From assembly GCA_963702075.1 (NCBI GenBank), contig OY969703.1:124001-188000 (forward strand): 64,000 bases of DNA, read 5' to 3'. The notes beneath the pieces are model-generated. The model did no database searches and was not told the origin of the DNA. It saw nothing but the letters and a program-made list of their open reading frames with translations. The stretch is from VAYN01 sp963702075 (GTDB taxonomy: Bacteria > Actinomycetota > Thermoleophilia > Solirubrobacterales > 70-9). Position 1 is the stretch's first letter; every line of letters starts with the position of its first letter. Of this stretch, positions 8,738-17,257 are shown piece after piece. Made by a program: the position numbers and the translations under genes.

Positions 8738-9600
8738 GCGCGCAACCGCAGCCCCTGCGCGAGGTCCGCGGCCCCTCCGCCCTCGGCGGCGGCGTCCGGC
8801 GCTTCTTCGACCTGCTCTGGCTGATGGCGGTCACCGAGTTCAAGCGCGTCTACTTCGGCACCGTCCTCGGCTACCTCTGGTCGCTGATCCGGCCGCTGGC
8901 GTTCTTCGGCGTCCTGCTCTTCGTCTTCACCCAGATCTTCAAAGTCGGTAGCGAACTTCCCAACTACCCGGTGATGCTGCTGCTCGGGATCGTCCAGTTC
9001 ACCTTCTTCCAGGAAGCGACCTCCAACGCGATCACCTCGGTCGTCGCGCAGGAGGGGATCGTCCGCAAGACGCAGTTCCCGCGCCTGGTGATCCCGCTCT
9101 CGACGGTGCTCACCGCCTTCTTCAACTTCTGCCTCAACCTGATCGTCGTCTTCGCCTTCATCCTCGCCTGGGGCGTCGCCCCGGCCTGGACCTGGCTGCT
9201 CTACCCGGCGGCGCTAGCGGCGCTATTCGTGCTCACCACGGTGATCAGCATGGCCTTCTCGGTCCTCTTCGTGCGCTTCCGCGATGTCGCGATCATCTGG
9301 GTGGTCGGCGCCCAGATCCTCTTCTACGGAACGCCGATTCTCTATCCCCTTGGCAAAGGGGGAATCGCAGAAAATAATCCTGGACTCGAAGAACTGCTGA
9401 TGATCAATCCGCTCGGCGTGATCTTCGAGCAGATCCGGGTCTGGGTCCTGCACGAACCGCGCGAATTTGCGCCCACGGCGGTCGAAGCCGCCGGCGGCTG
9501 GCTCCACCTCCTCCCTGCCCTGGCGATCTTCCTCGCGGTCTGCGCCTACGGCGTCTGGATCTTCAAGCGCGAAGCCCCACGGGTCGCCGAGGAGCTCTAG
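8734..9600 (+). CDS. wzm: Polysaccharide ABC exporter, permease subunit (Wzm-type)
   Basis: This 288-residue ABC-2 type permease has six predicted helices and a short amphipathic N-terminus. It contains V-T-E-F-K-R-V-Y and L-G-Y-L-W-S-L-I-R-P-L, the family hallmark preceding helix 1. Translation starts at GTG 8734, overlapping the last codon of the ATPase; the open frame upstream is antisense noise. Together the two genes form a complete ABC-dependent export system. Confidence 0.88.
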   Translation: MSAQPQPLREVRGPSALGGGVRRFFDLLWLMAVTEFKRVYFGTVLGYLWSLIRPLAFFGVLLFVFTQIFKVGSELPNYPVMLLLGIVQFTFFQEATSNAITSVVAQEGIVRKTQFPRLVIPLSTVLTAFFNFCLNLIVVFAFILAWGVAPAWTWLLYPAALAALFVLTTVISMAFSVLFVRFRDVAIIWVVGAQILFYGTPILYPLGKGGIAENNPGLEELLMINPLGVIFEQIRVWVLHEPREFAPTAVEAAGGWLHLLPALAIFLAVCAYGVWIFKREAPRVAEEL

Positions 9601-9601
9601 C

Positions 9602-11257
9602 TCAGCGGCAGACGCGGACCGGCTGCTCGGCCGCGACGTGCAGGTACCACGGGCGCGGCGATTCGTCGCGGGGCACATGAAGGACGGCCACCGAGCCGCC
9701 CGGGGCGGCGGTGAGGGTGACGGGGAACTCTTCGACGGCGAAACGGCGCATGCTGAGCTGCGCTTCGGGACCGGGCGGGACTTCGATCCGAGTCTGCCCG
9801 GAGTGGACCGGGACCTCGCTGAGAGCCGGAGCGCCGGCCTTGACCGTGACGCAGTTTTCGGAGCCGCCACGCGCGTCATAACCACCGACCGTGATCACGT
9901 TTTTCAACGGCAGCGCCTGCGAGAGAACGATGTCCGCCTGACTCGGCCCCGGCGCGGGCGCCGCCGCCAGTTCGTCTTCGGAGTAGGCAGGGGAGCCGTA
10001 TTCGTCGTCCGCTTCGAGCCATGAGCTTGCGTAGACGTTGACGAGCGAGGGGGTGCCAGCCACTTCCGGGCTGAGCTGGAAGTCGGGGTCGACGGTCGGC
10101 CGCGCGATCTGGATCGCCTCCAGGTCGGCCTTGGTGAGGATGGTCTGCACCGCGAGGTTATCCTTGCCCTGCTTGAGCACGATCAGGTTCGGGCCGACGG
10201 CAAGCAGCACCACCGCGGCGGCGAAGATCAGGCGGCGGCGCGTCCAGTTCACCTTCGGCAGCAGGTTCGCGAGTACGAGGACGATGAAGATCGCGCCCGC
10301 GTACTGGTACCGGCTGGAGTAAGGAGCGCGCCCCGGCGCCTGGTTGAAGGCGGTGAGGAACCAGTTCGCGAGGGCGGCGGCGGCAACCGGCCACAGCGTC
10401 GGTGAAAAGCCCGGGCGGCGCCGCTGCGCGTATACGACCCCGACCACGACGCCGACCAGGATGATGGCGCCCCAGAGCGGATTGCTTTCGCCGTCGATCG
10501 GGTTGGTCCCGAGGCCGAAGAGGGAGCCGGTGGCGACCGCAATCGACTCGATCACGAACCGCGGCGAGGCGAAGACGTTGCGGAGCGACATGTGGCTTTC
10601 GGCGTCGTGCCCCCAGCCCAGGTACCAGAGCCCGAAGAGGACGACCGGCACCACCACCAGGTAGGCACGGCTCCAGCCCCTGCTCCGCCGCTTCTGGAAC
10701 ACGTCGACGGCGGCGCCGACGGCGAAGGGGATGCCGAGGCTGGAGAAGCCCATCGAGAGGATCAGGAAGGCGCAGGCGGCGAGGTCCCAGCCACGCGTAT
10801 TCCGTTCCAGGGCGAGGAACACCGCCAGCCCGAAGACGACCGAGCCGATGAAGCCGATCTCGAAGGGCCACAGCAGCACCTCCCACGCCGGCCCCAGACA
10901 AAGGAGCAGGATCGCCGCGAAGAGCGCCGGCCAGTAGCCGAGGCGCCGGCGCACGTAGACGAAGACGAGCGAGACGGCGGCGATCAGGAAGGCCGTCAAC
11001 AGGATGTATTCCGGGTGGGCGTTGCCGAGACCGAAGACCCGCATGATCGCCATCTCGATCAGCGCCGGGAAGACGATGATGTGCTCGTTGTGGGGGGTGA
11101 AGACCGTGTCCCAGGTGATGTCTCGCCGCAGGATCAGGAAGTCGAAGGTGTCCTGCCAGAAAGTCAGCTTCCAGGTCAGCAGGAGAGTCATTGCCGCACC
11201 CGCCGCCAGCACGGCGATCAGCAGCGGGACGACTATTTCTCGTTCGCTTCTCTTCAT
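9602..11257 (-). CDS. Polytopic membrane protein, GT-C-like
   Basis: This 551-residue protein has about ten hydrophobic helices in its first 370 residues and a soluble C-terminal domain of about 170 residues. The first periplasmic loop carries F-W-Q-D-T-F-D-F and a later N-E-H, consistent with an acidic GT-C active site. It resembles the protein at 6125-7495 in layout, but no named family is recognised. It converges on the ABC permease with two bases between stops. ATG 11257 starts the only plausible signal-anchor segment. On its own strand T-A-C-A-C-T, ten bases before the ATG, could be a -10 box. Confidence 0.72.
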   Translation of the reverse strand: MKRSEREIVVPLLIAVLAAGAAMTLLLTWKLTFWQDTFDFLILRRDITWDTVFTPHNEHIIVFPALIEMAIMRVFGLGNAHPEYILLTAFLIAAVSLVFVYVRRRLGYWPALFAAILLLCLGPAWEVLLWPFEIGFIGSVVFGLAVFLALERNTRGWDLAACAFLILSMGFSSLGIPFAVGAAVDVFQKRRSRGWSRAYLVVVPVVLFGLWYLGWGHDAESHMSLRNVFASPRFVIESIAVATGSLFGLGTNPIDGESNPLWGAIILVGVVVGVVYAQRRRPGFSPTLWPVAAAALANWFLTAFNQAPGRAPYSSRYQYAGAIFIVLVLANLLPKVNWTRRRLIFAAAVVLLAVGPNLIVLKQGKDNLAVQTILTKADLEAIQIARPTVDPDFQLSPEVAGTPSLVNVYASSWLEADDEYGSPAYSEDELAAAPAPGPSQADIVLSQALPLKNVITVGGYDARGGSENCVTVKAGAPALSEVPVHSGQTRIEVPPGPEAQLSMRRFAVEEFPVTLTAAPGGSVAVLHVPRDESPRPWYLHVAAEQPVRVCR

Positions 11258-11452
11258 GCGGCGGGGGAGTGTATTGGCGAGGACACGGGTCCGTATCAGT
11301 CCCCCATATCTGCATGAGAGCGGTCGGAAGCAGTCCTAAGCGCCGGGCGCTTCCCCAACTCGATTTGCATCGCTCGACCTCCGCCCCCCATCCTTCGCAG
11401 ATGGGTGGCTAACGAGGGTCAAGCGGCACGCGCAACCTACCCGCTGACTTGG

Positions 11453-12145
11453 TCACGCCGGCTCCTCTCTTTTGTCTTGCATCGGGGACTCGAAAACCAG
11501 AAGAGAAGCGGTCATGCGGAACGTCTTGGCGCCTTCAGTCGCCCGGTTGGCGACTTCTTCCTGAATCTTCTCCATGCGCTCGTAGCCTTCCCATGCAGCC
11601 GCGTTCGCGTCTTTCCAGCCTTGCTCGTCCACGTCCATTTTCACGGTCAGGATCGACCGGTCCTTGCGCCGATCGAAGACGCCCGCCTCGACAGAGTCCT
11701 GCGCTCGGCGCCCGAGTTCGTTCAGGGCATTTGCGCTGATGCCGGTCCTGATCGGAAGGGAGAGCCGGTCCCAGTACTCGCTCGTCAGCAGCATCTTCAA
11801 CGTCGCCCGGTAGCGAGTTCGCACGGATCCGCGTACATGCTCCTGCTCGACGATCTCCACGCAGTCCAGTTCCCACAGGACTTTCGTGTGGTAGCTGACG
11901 TTGGAGAGTTCCTCGCCGAGCATGTCGGCCATCTCGCTCGGGCTGGCACAGGTGTCGCTCAGGATGGCGATGATCTCGGTTCGCAGCGGGTGGCTGAGCG
12001 CCTTCGCGATCCGTTTGTCGAGTCTCGGGACATGGCCAGTCTTTGGGCGCGGCCTCTTTTTGCTCTTTTTTTTGCTGGGGGGCACCGTTGAGCTCCTCGT
12101 TTGTTTGTCCACTGGCCGATTAGTAGAGGAAGTATTAGCGCGCAC
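11453..12145 (-). CDS. ArsR-like winged-helix transcriptional regulator
   Basis: This 230-residue protein has a basic, Lys/Pro-rich N-terminal tail of about 40 residues and then a winged helix: L-S-H-P-L-R-T-E-I-I-A-I-L, followed by S-P-S-E-M-A-D-M-L and V-S-Y-H-T-K-V-L as recognition helix. The C-terminal half is helical and may be a ligand or dimer domain. The best start is GTG 12145; no ATG is available before the HTH. It stands alone next to a lower-G+C island, so its targets are unknown. Confidence 0.82.
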   Translation of the reverse strand: MRANTSSTNRPVDKQTRSSTVPPSKKKSKKRPRPKTGHVPRLDKRIAKALSHPLRTEIIAILSDTCASPSEMADMLGEELSNVSYHTKVLWELDCVEIVEQEHVRGSVRTRYRATLKMLLTSEYWDRLSLPIRTGISANALNELGRRAQDSVEAGVFDRRKDRSILTVKMDVDEQGWKDANAAAWEGYERMEKIQEEVANRATEGAKTFRMTASLLVFESPMQDKREEPA

Positions 12146-12888
12146 TCAGGGGCATACGAAATAGATACTTGAACTGCTTTAAGCCCCTTAAGTGGGTGAC
12201 TCTTCAACTCCCTGCCAGCGAGTTGAAGGGAAGGGGGTGCAAGCCAATGACGATCCATCGAATCGGCATGGCCGTTCCGGCTGTGTCTGTGACCAAGCAG
12301 GGCTGAGCCCTGTAGAGGGCCCGCTGGGGGTGCCTAGTCGCCTCCAGCGGCGCCCCGATCTATGTGCCGCGTTCGACCCGTCCCGCTTCGCGCAGCAACT
12401 CCTCTAGCGGACCCAAGCGCGTCGGCGATCCGCATCACCGTGCCCTGCCGTGGCCGCGCTCCAGCCGAGTCGGCAACATGCCAGCCTCCTTTCAACCGAC
12501 TCTCAGCTCCGCCGCGCTGAGCCGACCTCTTGCGCGCCACGGATCGCATGGGGCGATGATCTCCTCCTTCCGAGAGGTTCGCCGTCATCCGGCGCCAATC
12601 CCGACCTGGCGAGCGACGCCCTGTTGCTCGACCGGAACCGCTAAGGGGCCACGATCAACAGTGGGCGCCCTTGGAGACGAGCCCCAACTTGAGGCACCTA
12701 CCCACACTAATCGCTTAGACCGGTTCAGTCGGCCGGAGCGGACTAGTAAGATTTTCTCGTCCCGCAGGTTTTTTTCCGGTACTGTGCGATAACCCATGCA
12801 TACAGTTGTCTCGTTCGCTTTGCAGTTGGACAACGACTCTAGGCGAGCAGGCACCGATGCATCAACTACATCGAGAAAGGGAGATACC
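12146..12888. other. Intergenic island with decayed coding sequence
   Basis: This 743-base stretch has no intact gene that I can support. On the minus strand at 12360-12485 it holds fragments of an XRE regulator in three frames (listed separately). Close to its right end a purine-rich run at about 12875-12882 is the ribosome site for the secreted repeat gene. Base composition falls towards the right end, matching that gene and unlike the flanking polysaccharide genes. Confidence 0.5.
12360..12485 (-). pseudogene. Remnant of an XRE-family HTH regulator
   Basis: Three consecutive pieces of the typical XRE tail can be read in three different minus-strand frames: R-L-E-R-G-H-G-R near 12467, then T-V-M-R-I-A-D-A-L-G, then L-E-E-L-L-R-E-A-G-R ending at a TAG at 12360-12362. 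Together they follow the order of an HTH_3 C-terminal half. The N-terminal helices are not recognisable. I infer a decayed regulator with at least two frameshifts; chance similarity is possible because each piece is short. Confidence 0.4.
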
Positions 12889-14187
12889 TTGATCGCAGTA
12901 CGTCAACGCTTCATCGCTTTAGGTGCCCTAATACTACTTGCGGGCTTGTGGGGAGGCTTCACTCAGAAGGCCAATGCTGAATTAGTAAAAGATCATTTCT
13001 GCTGGGGTGCAACCCTCGCAGCCGCCGACACTCATTCAACGAATGACACTTGCACTGCGTACACGTTCGAAGTGGTAGAAGCCGAAGCTTGGAGCCCACA
13101 ACATTCCATCTGTCTCGAATTTGCCGCGGCACCACACGAACGGCGGTGCTCATCGGGACCTGAAGCTCATGTCATTATCAAAAATCAGTACCCCTGTGCG
13201 GAATGTCTCAATATCCTAGCGGTGAGTAACAACGCAGCCAGCCCTAGCACCGTTTACGGCGTGTACACGCACTTTGCAAGCGTACCGCCTCCACCTCCAC
13301 CGCCTCCACCGTCGAATAAGGTTGATGAGCTTGGATTTGCTCGATTCAACCAGGCTTCGGGAAACTCGCATTTGGATCTCTACAGCGGGGCCCCTGGCTA
13401 CACGACCCTCACTTCCTCAAGCGATACCGGCTATCCCGCGATATCCGACCCTGCGAACGTTCAGGCTCTTCCCCTAGATGTCAACGGAGATGGCATAAAA
13501 GAGCTCGGGTTCATCCGCTTTAACCAGGCGTCAGGAAACGCTCATATCAGCATCTACACGAACGCACCGGGATACAAAACGCTTCTCGCCGATTGCGATA
13601 CCGCCTATCCCGCGATAACGGACCCGCAGAATGTCCAGGCAATGGCCATTGATACGAATGGGGACGGGGTTAGTGAGTTAGCCTTCGTTCGCTTAAATAA
13701 CCCGTTTGGTAACGCCCATATAGATGTTTATAAAGGCGCACCGTGCTATCAGACGCTTTACTCAAGCAATAATCTCACCTATCCGTCCGTGTCGGATCCG
13801 CAAAATGTGCATGCGCTGGCAATCGATGTAAATGGCGATCGCCATGATGAGCTTATGTTCGTCCGGTACAATTACTCATCGGGCAACGTGCAAGCGGTGA
13901 CCTACCACGGCTCACCTGCCTACACCACTACCTACAGCAACTGCACCACCGGCTACCCCGCTGTTTCGGATCCCCAAAACCTCGAAACCATCGCTGTGGA
14001 CACGAATGGCGACGGGATCGATGAGCTTGGCTTCCTCCGCTACAACTCACCAGGGAATACCCAGCTGGTGACCTATGCGGGTGCGCCCTGTTACACCACG
14101 CTCCAATCGATAAGCGCAACGGCCTATCCGGCCATTAGCGATCCCCAGAACATTCAAGGGATGGCCATCAACGTCAATGGGGGCTGA
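12889..14187 (+). CDS. Secreted protein with five FG-GAP/VCBS-like repeats
   Basis: This 432-residue protein starts at TTG 12889, six bases after an AAAGGGA ribosome site. The TTG start gives a clean signal peptide (basic start, hydrophobic core, A-N-A cleavage site), whereas an upstream ATG at 12796 would bury it. A Cys-containing N-terminal domain of about 105 residues is followed by ten consecutive prolines (about 133-142). Then come five repeats of about 57 residues, each with E-L-x-F-x-R-x-N, a G-A-P-x-Y-x-T-L strand and S-D-P-x-N-x-x, most closing with D-x-N-G-D-G, a likely calcium loop. The last repeat stops at N-G-G. Base composition is clearly less G+C-rich than the neighbours, suggesting acquisition. 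Function is unknown; a cell-surface or extracellular binding role is inferred. Confidence 0.85.
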   Translation: MIAVRQRFIALGALILLAGLWGGFTQKANAELVKDHFCWGATLAAADTHSTNDTCTAYTFEVVEAEAWSPQHSICLEFAAAPHERRCSSGPEAHVIIKNQYPCAECLNILAVSNNAASPSTVYGVYTHFASVPPPPPPPPPSNKVDELGFARFNQASGNSHLDLYSGAPGYTTLTSSSDTGYPAISDPANVQALPLDVNGDGIKELGFIRFNQASGNAHISIYTNAPGYKTLLADCDTAYPAITDPQNVQAMAIDTNGDGVSELAFVRLNNPFGNAHIDVYKGAPCYQTLYSSNNLTYPSVSDPQNVHALAIDVNGDRHDELMFVRYNYSSGNVQAVTYHGSPAYTTTYSNCTTGYPAVSDPQNLETIAVDTNGDGIDELGFLRYNSPGNTQLVTYAGAPCYTTLQSISATAYPAISDPQNIQGMAINVNGG

Positions 14188-14202
14188 TTCCTGAACGAAA
14201 TG

Positions 14203-14234
14203 CTGGAGCTCCGGGGGAGTCCCCGGGGCTCCAG
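14203..14234 (+). terminator. Strong hairpin, terminator of the secreted repeat gene
   Basis: Fifteen bases after the stop codon lies a 32-base inverted repeat with a 14-bp stem (one G-T pair) closed by a GAGT loop. No T-run follows, as is common in high-G+C actinobacteria. It separates the low-G+C gene from the glycosyl genes downstream. Confidence 0.75.
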
Positions 14235-14317
14235 CCGCCGCTGTGTTGGCTGGGATCGAAGGCAGTCCGAGAAAGTCGGGTATCAAGCCAACGACGCTAG
14301 GGATACACTGCGCCTGA

Positions 14318-15286
14318 GTGTCTGAGCAATCGAGCGCACCCACTCCCCTTCGGCAGGAGCCCCGTAAAGTCGATTACGGGCGGTACTACTTCCGCCATGA
14401 CTGCGGAGTCCCGTACGAGCGAAACGAGCACTGGCTCGGCTTCTTCGGGGCGATGGCCGACGCAATCGTCCGCGATCTGCGACCGACCACGGTCCTCGAC
14501 GCCGGCTGCGCAATGGGCTTCCTGGTCGAGGCGCTGCGCGAGCGCGGGGTCGAGGCCTGGGGGATCGACGTCTCCGAGCACGCGATCTCCGAGGTGCACG
14601 AGTCGGTCGCTGAGTACTGCGAGGTCGGCACCCTCACCGAGCCTCTCCCCCGCCGCTACGACCTGATCGTCTCGGTCGAGGTGCTCGAGCACATTCCGCC
14701 GGCTGAGTCCAACGCGGCGGTCGCCAACCTCTGCGCCGCCACCGACCGCCTGCTGCTCTCGACCACGCCAGACGACTACGGCGAGCCCACCCACCTCAAC
14801 GTGCAGGCGCCGGAGGCCTGGTCGGCGATGCTGGCTCAGAACGACCTCCTGCGCGACACCGAACACGACGTCTCCTACGTCACCCCCTGGGCGGCGCTCT
14901 ACACCCGCACTCAAGAGCCGCTGCCGGAGATGGTGCGGCGTTACGACCGCGCCTGGTGGCGGCAGCACCGCGAGACCGAGCAGCTGCGCGACTCCCTGCT
15001 GAGCGCGCACAACCGGCTGGCCGAGCTGGAGCAACAGGTCGGGGAGCAGCCACAGGCGAGCGCCGAGGGCGAGGGCGAGCTGGAGCGCCGCCAGGAGGAG
15101 ATCCTCCGCCTCCGCGACCTGCTGATCGGGATGGAGAGCGAACTCGGCGCCGCCCGCGGCCGCCTCGCGATGCACGAGGACAGCAAAAGCCGGATCGCCA
15201 GCGCCCAGGCCCAGCTCTCGGCGAAGGTCCCCGGCGCCGGCTTCCTCTTCGGGCTGCTCCTGCGCCTGCTCCGCGGCCGGGTTTGA
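14318..15286 (+). CDS. Class I methyltransferase with C-terminal coiled coil
   Basis: This 322-residue protein has the SAM fold: V-L-D-A-G-C-A-M-G-F motif I, G-I-D-V-S motif II and V-E-V-L-E-H-I-P motif IV. From about residue 215 a Glu/Leu/Arg-rich segment forms a predicted coiled coil, followed by a hydrophobic, basic C-terminus that could touch the membrane. The start is GTG 14318. The stop overlaps the TTG of the next glycosyltransferase (TTGA), so they are coupled. It may cap or modify a glycan, or tether to partners by the coiled coil; the substrate is unknown. Confidence 0.82.
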   Translation: MSEQSSAPTPLRQEPRKVDYGRYYFRHDCGVPYERNEHWLGFFGAMADAIVRDLRPTTVLDAGCAMGFLVEALRERGVEAWGIDVSEHAISEVHESVAEYCEVGTLTEPLPRRYDLIVSVEVLEHIPPAESNAAVANLCAATDRLLLSTTPDDYGEPTHLNVQAPEAWSAMLAQNDLLRDTEHDVSYVTPWAALYTRTQEPLPEMVRRYDRAWWRQHRETEQLRDSLLSAHNRLAELEQQVGEQPQASAEGEGELERRQEEILRLRDLLIGMESELGAARGRLAMHEDSKSRIASAQAQLSAKVPGAGFLFGLLLRLLRGRV

Positions 15287-16959
15287 CCATCGCCGCCGTG
15301 CCGCGCTTCTCGATCATCACGCCGGTCTACGAGACGCCGCCCGACGTGCTGCGCAAGATGCTGCTCTCGGTCCTCGGGCAGAGCTACGGCGACTGGGAGC
15401 TCTGCCTCGCCGACGACGCCTCCCAGCAGCCGCACGTGCGGGAGATCCTCACTGCCGCCGTCGCTCGCGATCCGCGGATCCGGGTCGAGCACGGCGAGCG
15501 CAACGAAGGGATCGTCGGCGCCTCTAACCGCGCCCTGGTGATGGCCCGGGGCGAGTTCGTCGCCCTGCTCGACCACGACGACACCCTCCACCCCGACGCG
15601 CTCGCCCACGTCGCCGAGGCGATCGACGCCAATCCGGAGGCCGACTACGTCTACACCGACGAGGACAAGATCGACCGCCGCGGCTGGCACTCCGGCGTCT
15701 TCTTCAAGCCCGACTGGTCGCCGGAGCGGATGCGGACGCAGATGTACACCTGCCACTTCAGCGTCTTCCGTCGCTCGCTGGTCGAGGAGGTCGGCGGCTT
15801 CGACCCCGAGTTCGAGGGCTCGCAGGACTGGGACCTGGTCCTGAAGGTGACCGAGCGGGCGCGGCAGGTCGTCCACGTGCCGCGGATCCTCTACCACTGG
15901 CGGATGCTCGAGACCTCGGCCGCGGGCGGCGGCGAGGCGGCCAAGCCCTACGCGTTCGAAGCCGGCAAGCGAGCCGTGCAGGCCCACTGCGACCGCATCG
16001 GCCTGCCGGCGGAGGTCGAGCGCGACCCCGAGGACCCGGGCGTCCTGCACCTGCAGCCGCGGCTTCGGCATCAGCCGCTGGTCAGCATCGTCATCCCCAC
16101 CGCCAGCCAGAACCGCGACGTCCGCTTCGAGGACACGGTCCTGGTTGAGAACTGCGTCCGCAGCATCGTCGAGCGCTCCAGCTACGAGAACTACGAGATC
16201 GTCTGTGTCTACGGCGAAGCGACCCCGCCCGAGGTGCTGGAGCGGCTGGGGGAGATCGGCGGCGAGCGCCTGCGGCTGGTCCCCTACGAGGGCGAGTTCA
16301 ACTTCTCGAAGAAGATCAACCTCGGCGCCCTCCACAGCGCCGGCGAGCAGCTGCTGTTGCTGAACGACGACATCGAGGTCCGGACCGACGACTGGATCGA
16401 GCGGATGGTGATGTACGCCGGCCTCGACGGCGTCGGCGTCGTCGGCGGGCGGCTGATCTGGAGCGACGGCCGCCTGCAGCACGTCGGCATCGGCTTCGAC
16501 GGCGGCCTGCCGGGCCACTATTACCGCGGCTTTCACGGCGACTATCGCGGCTATGCCAACGCGGTCGTGATCGCCCGCAACTGCCTCGGAGTCACCGCGG
16601 CCTGCCTGATGACTCCGAAGCAGACCTTCGAGGAGGTGGGCGGGATGACGACGACGCTGCCGGTCAACTTCAACGACGTCGACTTCTGCCTCAAGGTCCA
16701 CGTCCGGGGTGAGCGGATCGTCTACGACCCCGACCTCGTCATGTACCACTTCGAGTCCTCCAGCCGCGACCCCGAGGTCCGGGCCTGGGAGATCGACCAG
16801 CTGCGGGATCGCTGGGAAGCCGCCGCCGCGGTCGACCCCTATGGCAACCCCAATCTCCGCTACGGCCTGCCGCGCATCCCCGCTTACTTCTCCTGGACCA
16901 GGCGCCGCCCGGCGCCGACCTGGCGCCGTCAGCGCTTGCGGCTCGAGCCGATCCGGTAG
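15283..16959 (+). CDS. Tandem GT2 glycosyltransferase
   Basis: This 558-residue protein has two GT-A domains. The first opens F-S-I-I-T-P-V-Y and has L-D-H-D-D-T-L as metal site. The second opens L-V-S-I-V-I-P-T and has L-N-D-D-I-E-V plus a conserved F-N-D-V-D-F-C motif. Such two-domain proteins build polysaccharide backbones or O-antigen cores. TTG 15283 overlaps the preceding TGA and is preferred; GTG 15298 is the alternative. Its last codons fall within a 32-bp repeat also present at 17256, and they overlap an antisense copy of the neighbouring gene's C-terminus. Confidence 0.87.
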   Translation: MTIAAVPRFSIITPVYETPPDVLRKMLLSVLGQSYGDWELCLADDASQQPHVREILTAAVARDPRIRVEHGERNEGIVGASNRALVMARGEFVALLDHDDTLHPDALAHVAEAIDANPEADYVYTDEDKIDRRGWHSGVFFKPDWSPERMRTQMYTCHFSVFRRSLVEEVGGFDPEFEGSQDWDLVLKVTERARQVVHVPRILYHWRMLETSAAGGGEAAKPYAFEAGKRAVQAHCDRIGLPAEVERDPEDPGVLHLQPRLRHQPLVSIVIPTASQNRDVRFEDTVLVENCVRSIVERSSYENYEIVCVYGEATPPEVLERLGEIGGERLRLVPYEGEFNFSKKINLGALHSAGEQLLLLNDDIEVRTDDWIERMVMYAGLDGVGVVGGRLIWSDGRLQHVGIGFDGGLPGHYYRGFHGDYRGYANAVVIARNCLGVTAACLMTPKQTFEEVGGMTTTLPVNFNDVDFCLKVHVRGERIVYDPDLVMYHFESSSRDPEVRAWEIDQLRDRWEAAAAVDPYGNPNLRYGLPRIPAYFSWTRRRPAPTWRRQRLRLEPIR

Positions 16960-16962
16960 TCG
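16931..16962. repeat. 32-bp direct repeat, left copy
   Basis: It matches 17256-17287 at 31 of 32 positions in the same orientation. On the plus strand it encodes the end of the tandem GT2 protein. On the minus strand it reads D-Y-R-I-G-S-S-R-K-R followed by TGA, exactly the C-terminus of the gene at 17254-18012. Confidence 0.9.
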
Positions 16963-17038
16963 GCTCGAGTTTCAGAAATTTTGCAAAGCCGCGCAGCATA
17001 TTTTTGTTTCTGCGCGCCTTTTGTTGCAGCCAAAGAGT

Positions 17039-17044
17039 TACGCT
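17039..17044 (+). promoter_or_regulatory. Leaderless-type -10 box, copy 1
   Basis: TACGCT lies six bases before ATG 17051. The segment before it (TGTTGCAGCCAAAGAGT) is nearly identical to that before copy 2. The -10 to ATG distance puts the transcription start at or next to the ATG. Confidence 0.6.
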
Positions 17045-17050
17045 ATGCTC

Positions 17051-17257
17051 ATGACGGTAATGGTGCCCAGAGAGAAGTGGACCGGCGAGCGGCTCGACGA
17101 CCTCAACAAGAAGGTCGACAAGGGCTTCGAAGATGTCAGAGCCGAGATGCGGGAAGGCTTCGCTCGCATGCATGCCGACATTCGTGAGCTGCACCGAATC
17201 CTGTACGGCGGCCTCTCCGTGATGATTGCCGCCATCATCGGCAGCAACGTCTTCTAG
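17051..17257 (+). CDS. Tiny coiled-coil/membrane-anchor protein, family copy 1
   Basis: This 68-residue protein has head P-R-E-K-W-T-G-E-R-L-D-D-L-N-K-K-V-D, a short charged coiled coil, and a C-terminal hydrophobic helix containing A-A-I-I-G-S-N. Four paralogues exist in this window (18117, 36937, 38213, 53827). ATG 17051 is chosen over ATG 17045 because the same distance from the TACGCT box is kept in all copies. The TAG stop shares a CTAG with the convergent glycosyltransferase. The gene sits between two 32-bp direct repeats. No named family is recognised; a small membrane-bound coiled-coil partner protein is inferred. Confidence 0.75.
   Translation: MTVMVPREKWTGERLDDLNKKVDKGFEDVRAEMREGFARMHADIRELHRILYGGLSVMIAAIIGSNVF

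Noticed and set aside
12364..12792. A 142-codon plus-strand frame upstream of the secreted repeat protein
   Set aside because: No domain, no ribosome site and Ser/Arg/Pro-rich text. The minus strand shows XRE fragments instead.
17029..17044. TTGCAG and TACGCT as a -35/-10 pair
   Set aside because: The gap is only nine bases, too short for a sigma-70 promoter. Only the TACGCT element and its distance to the ATG are kept in all copies.
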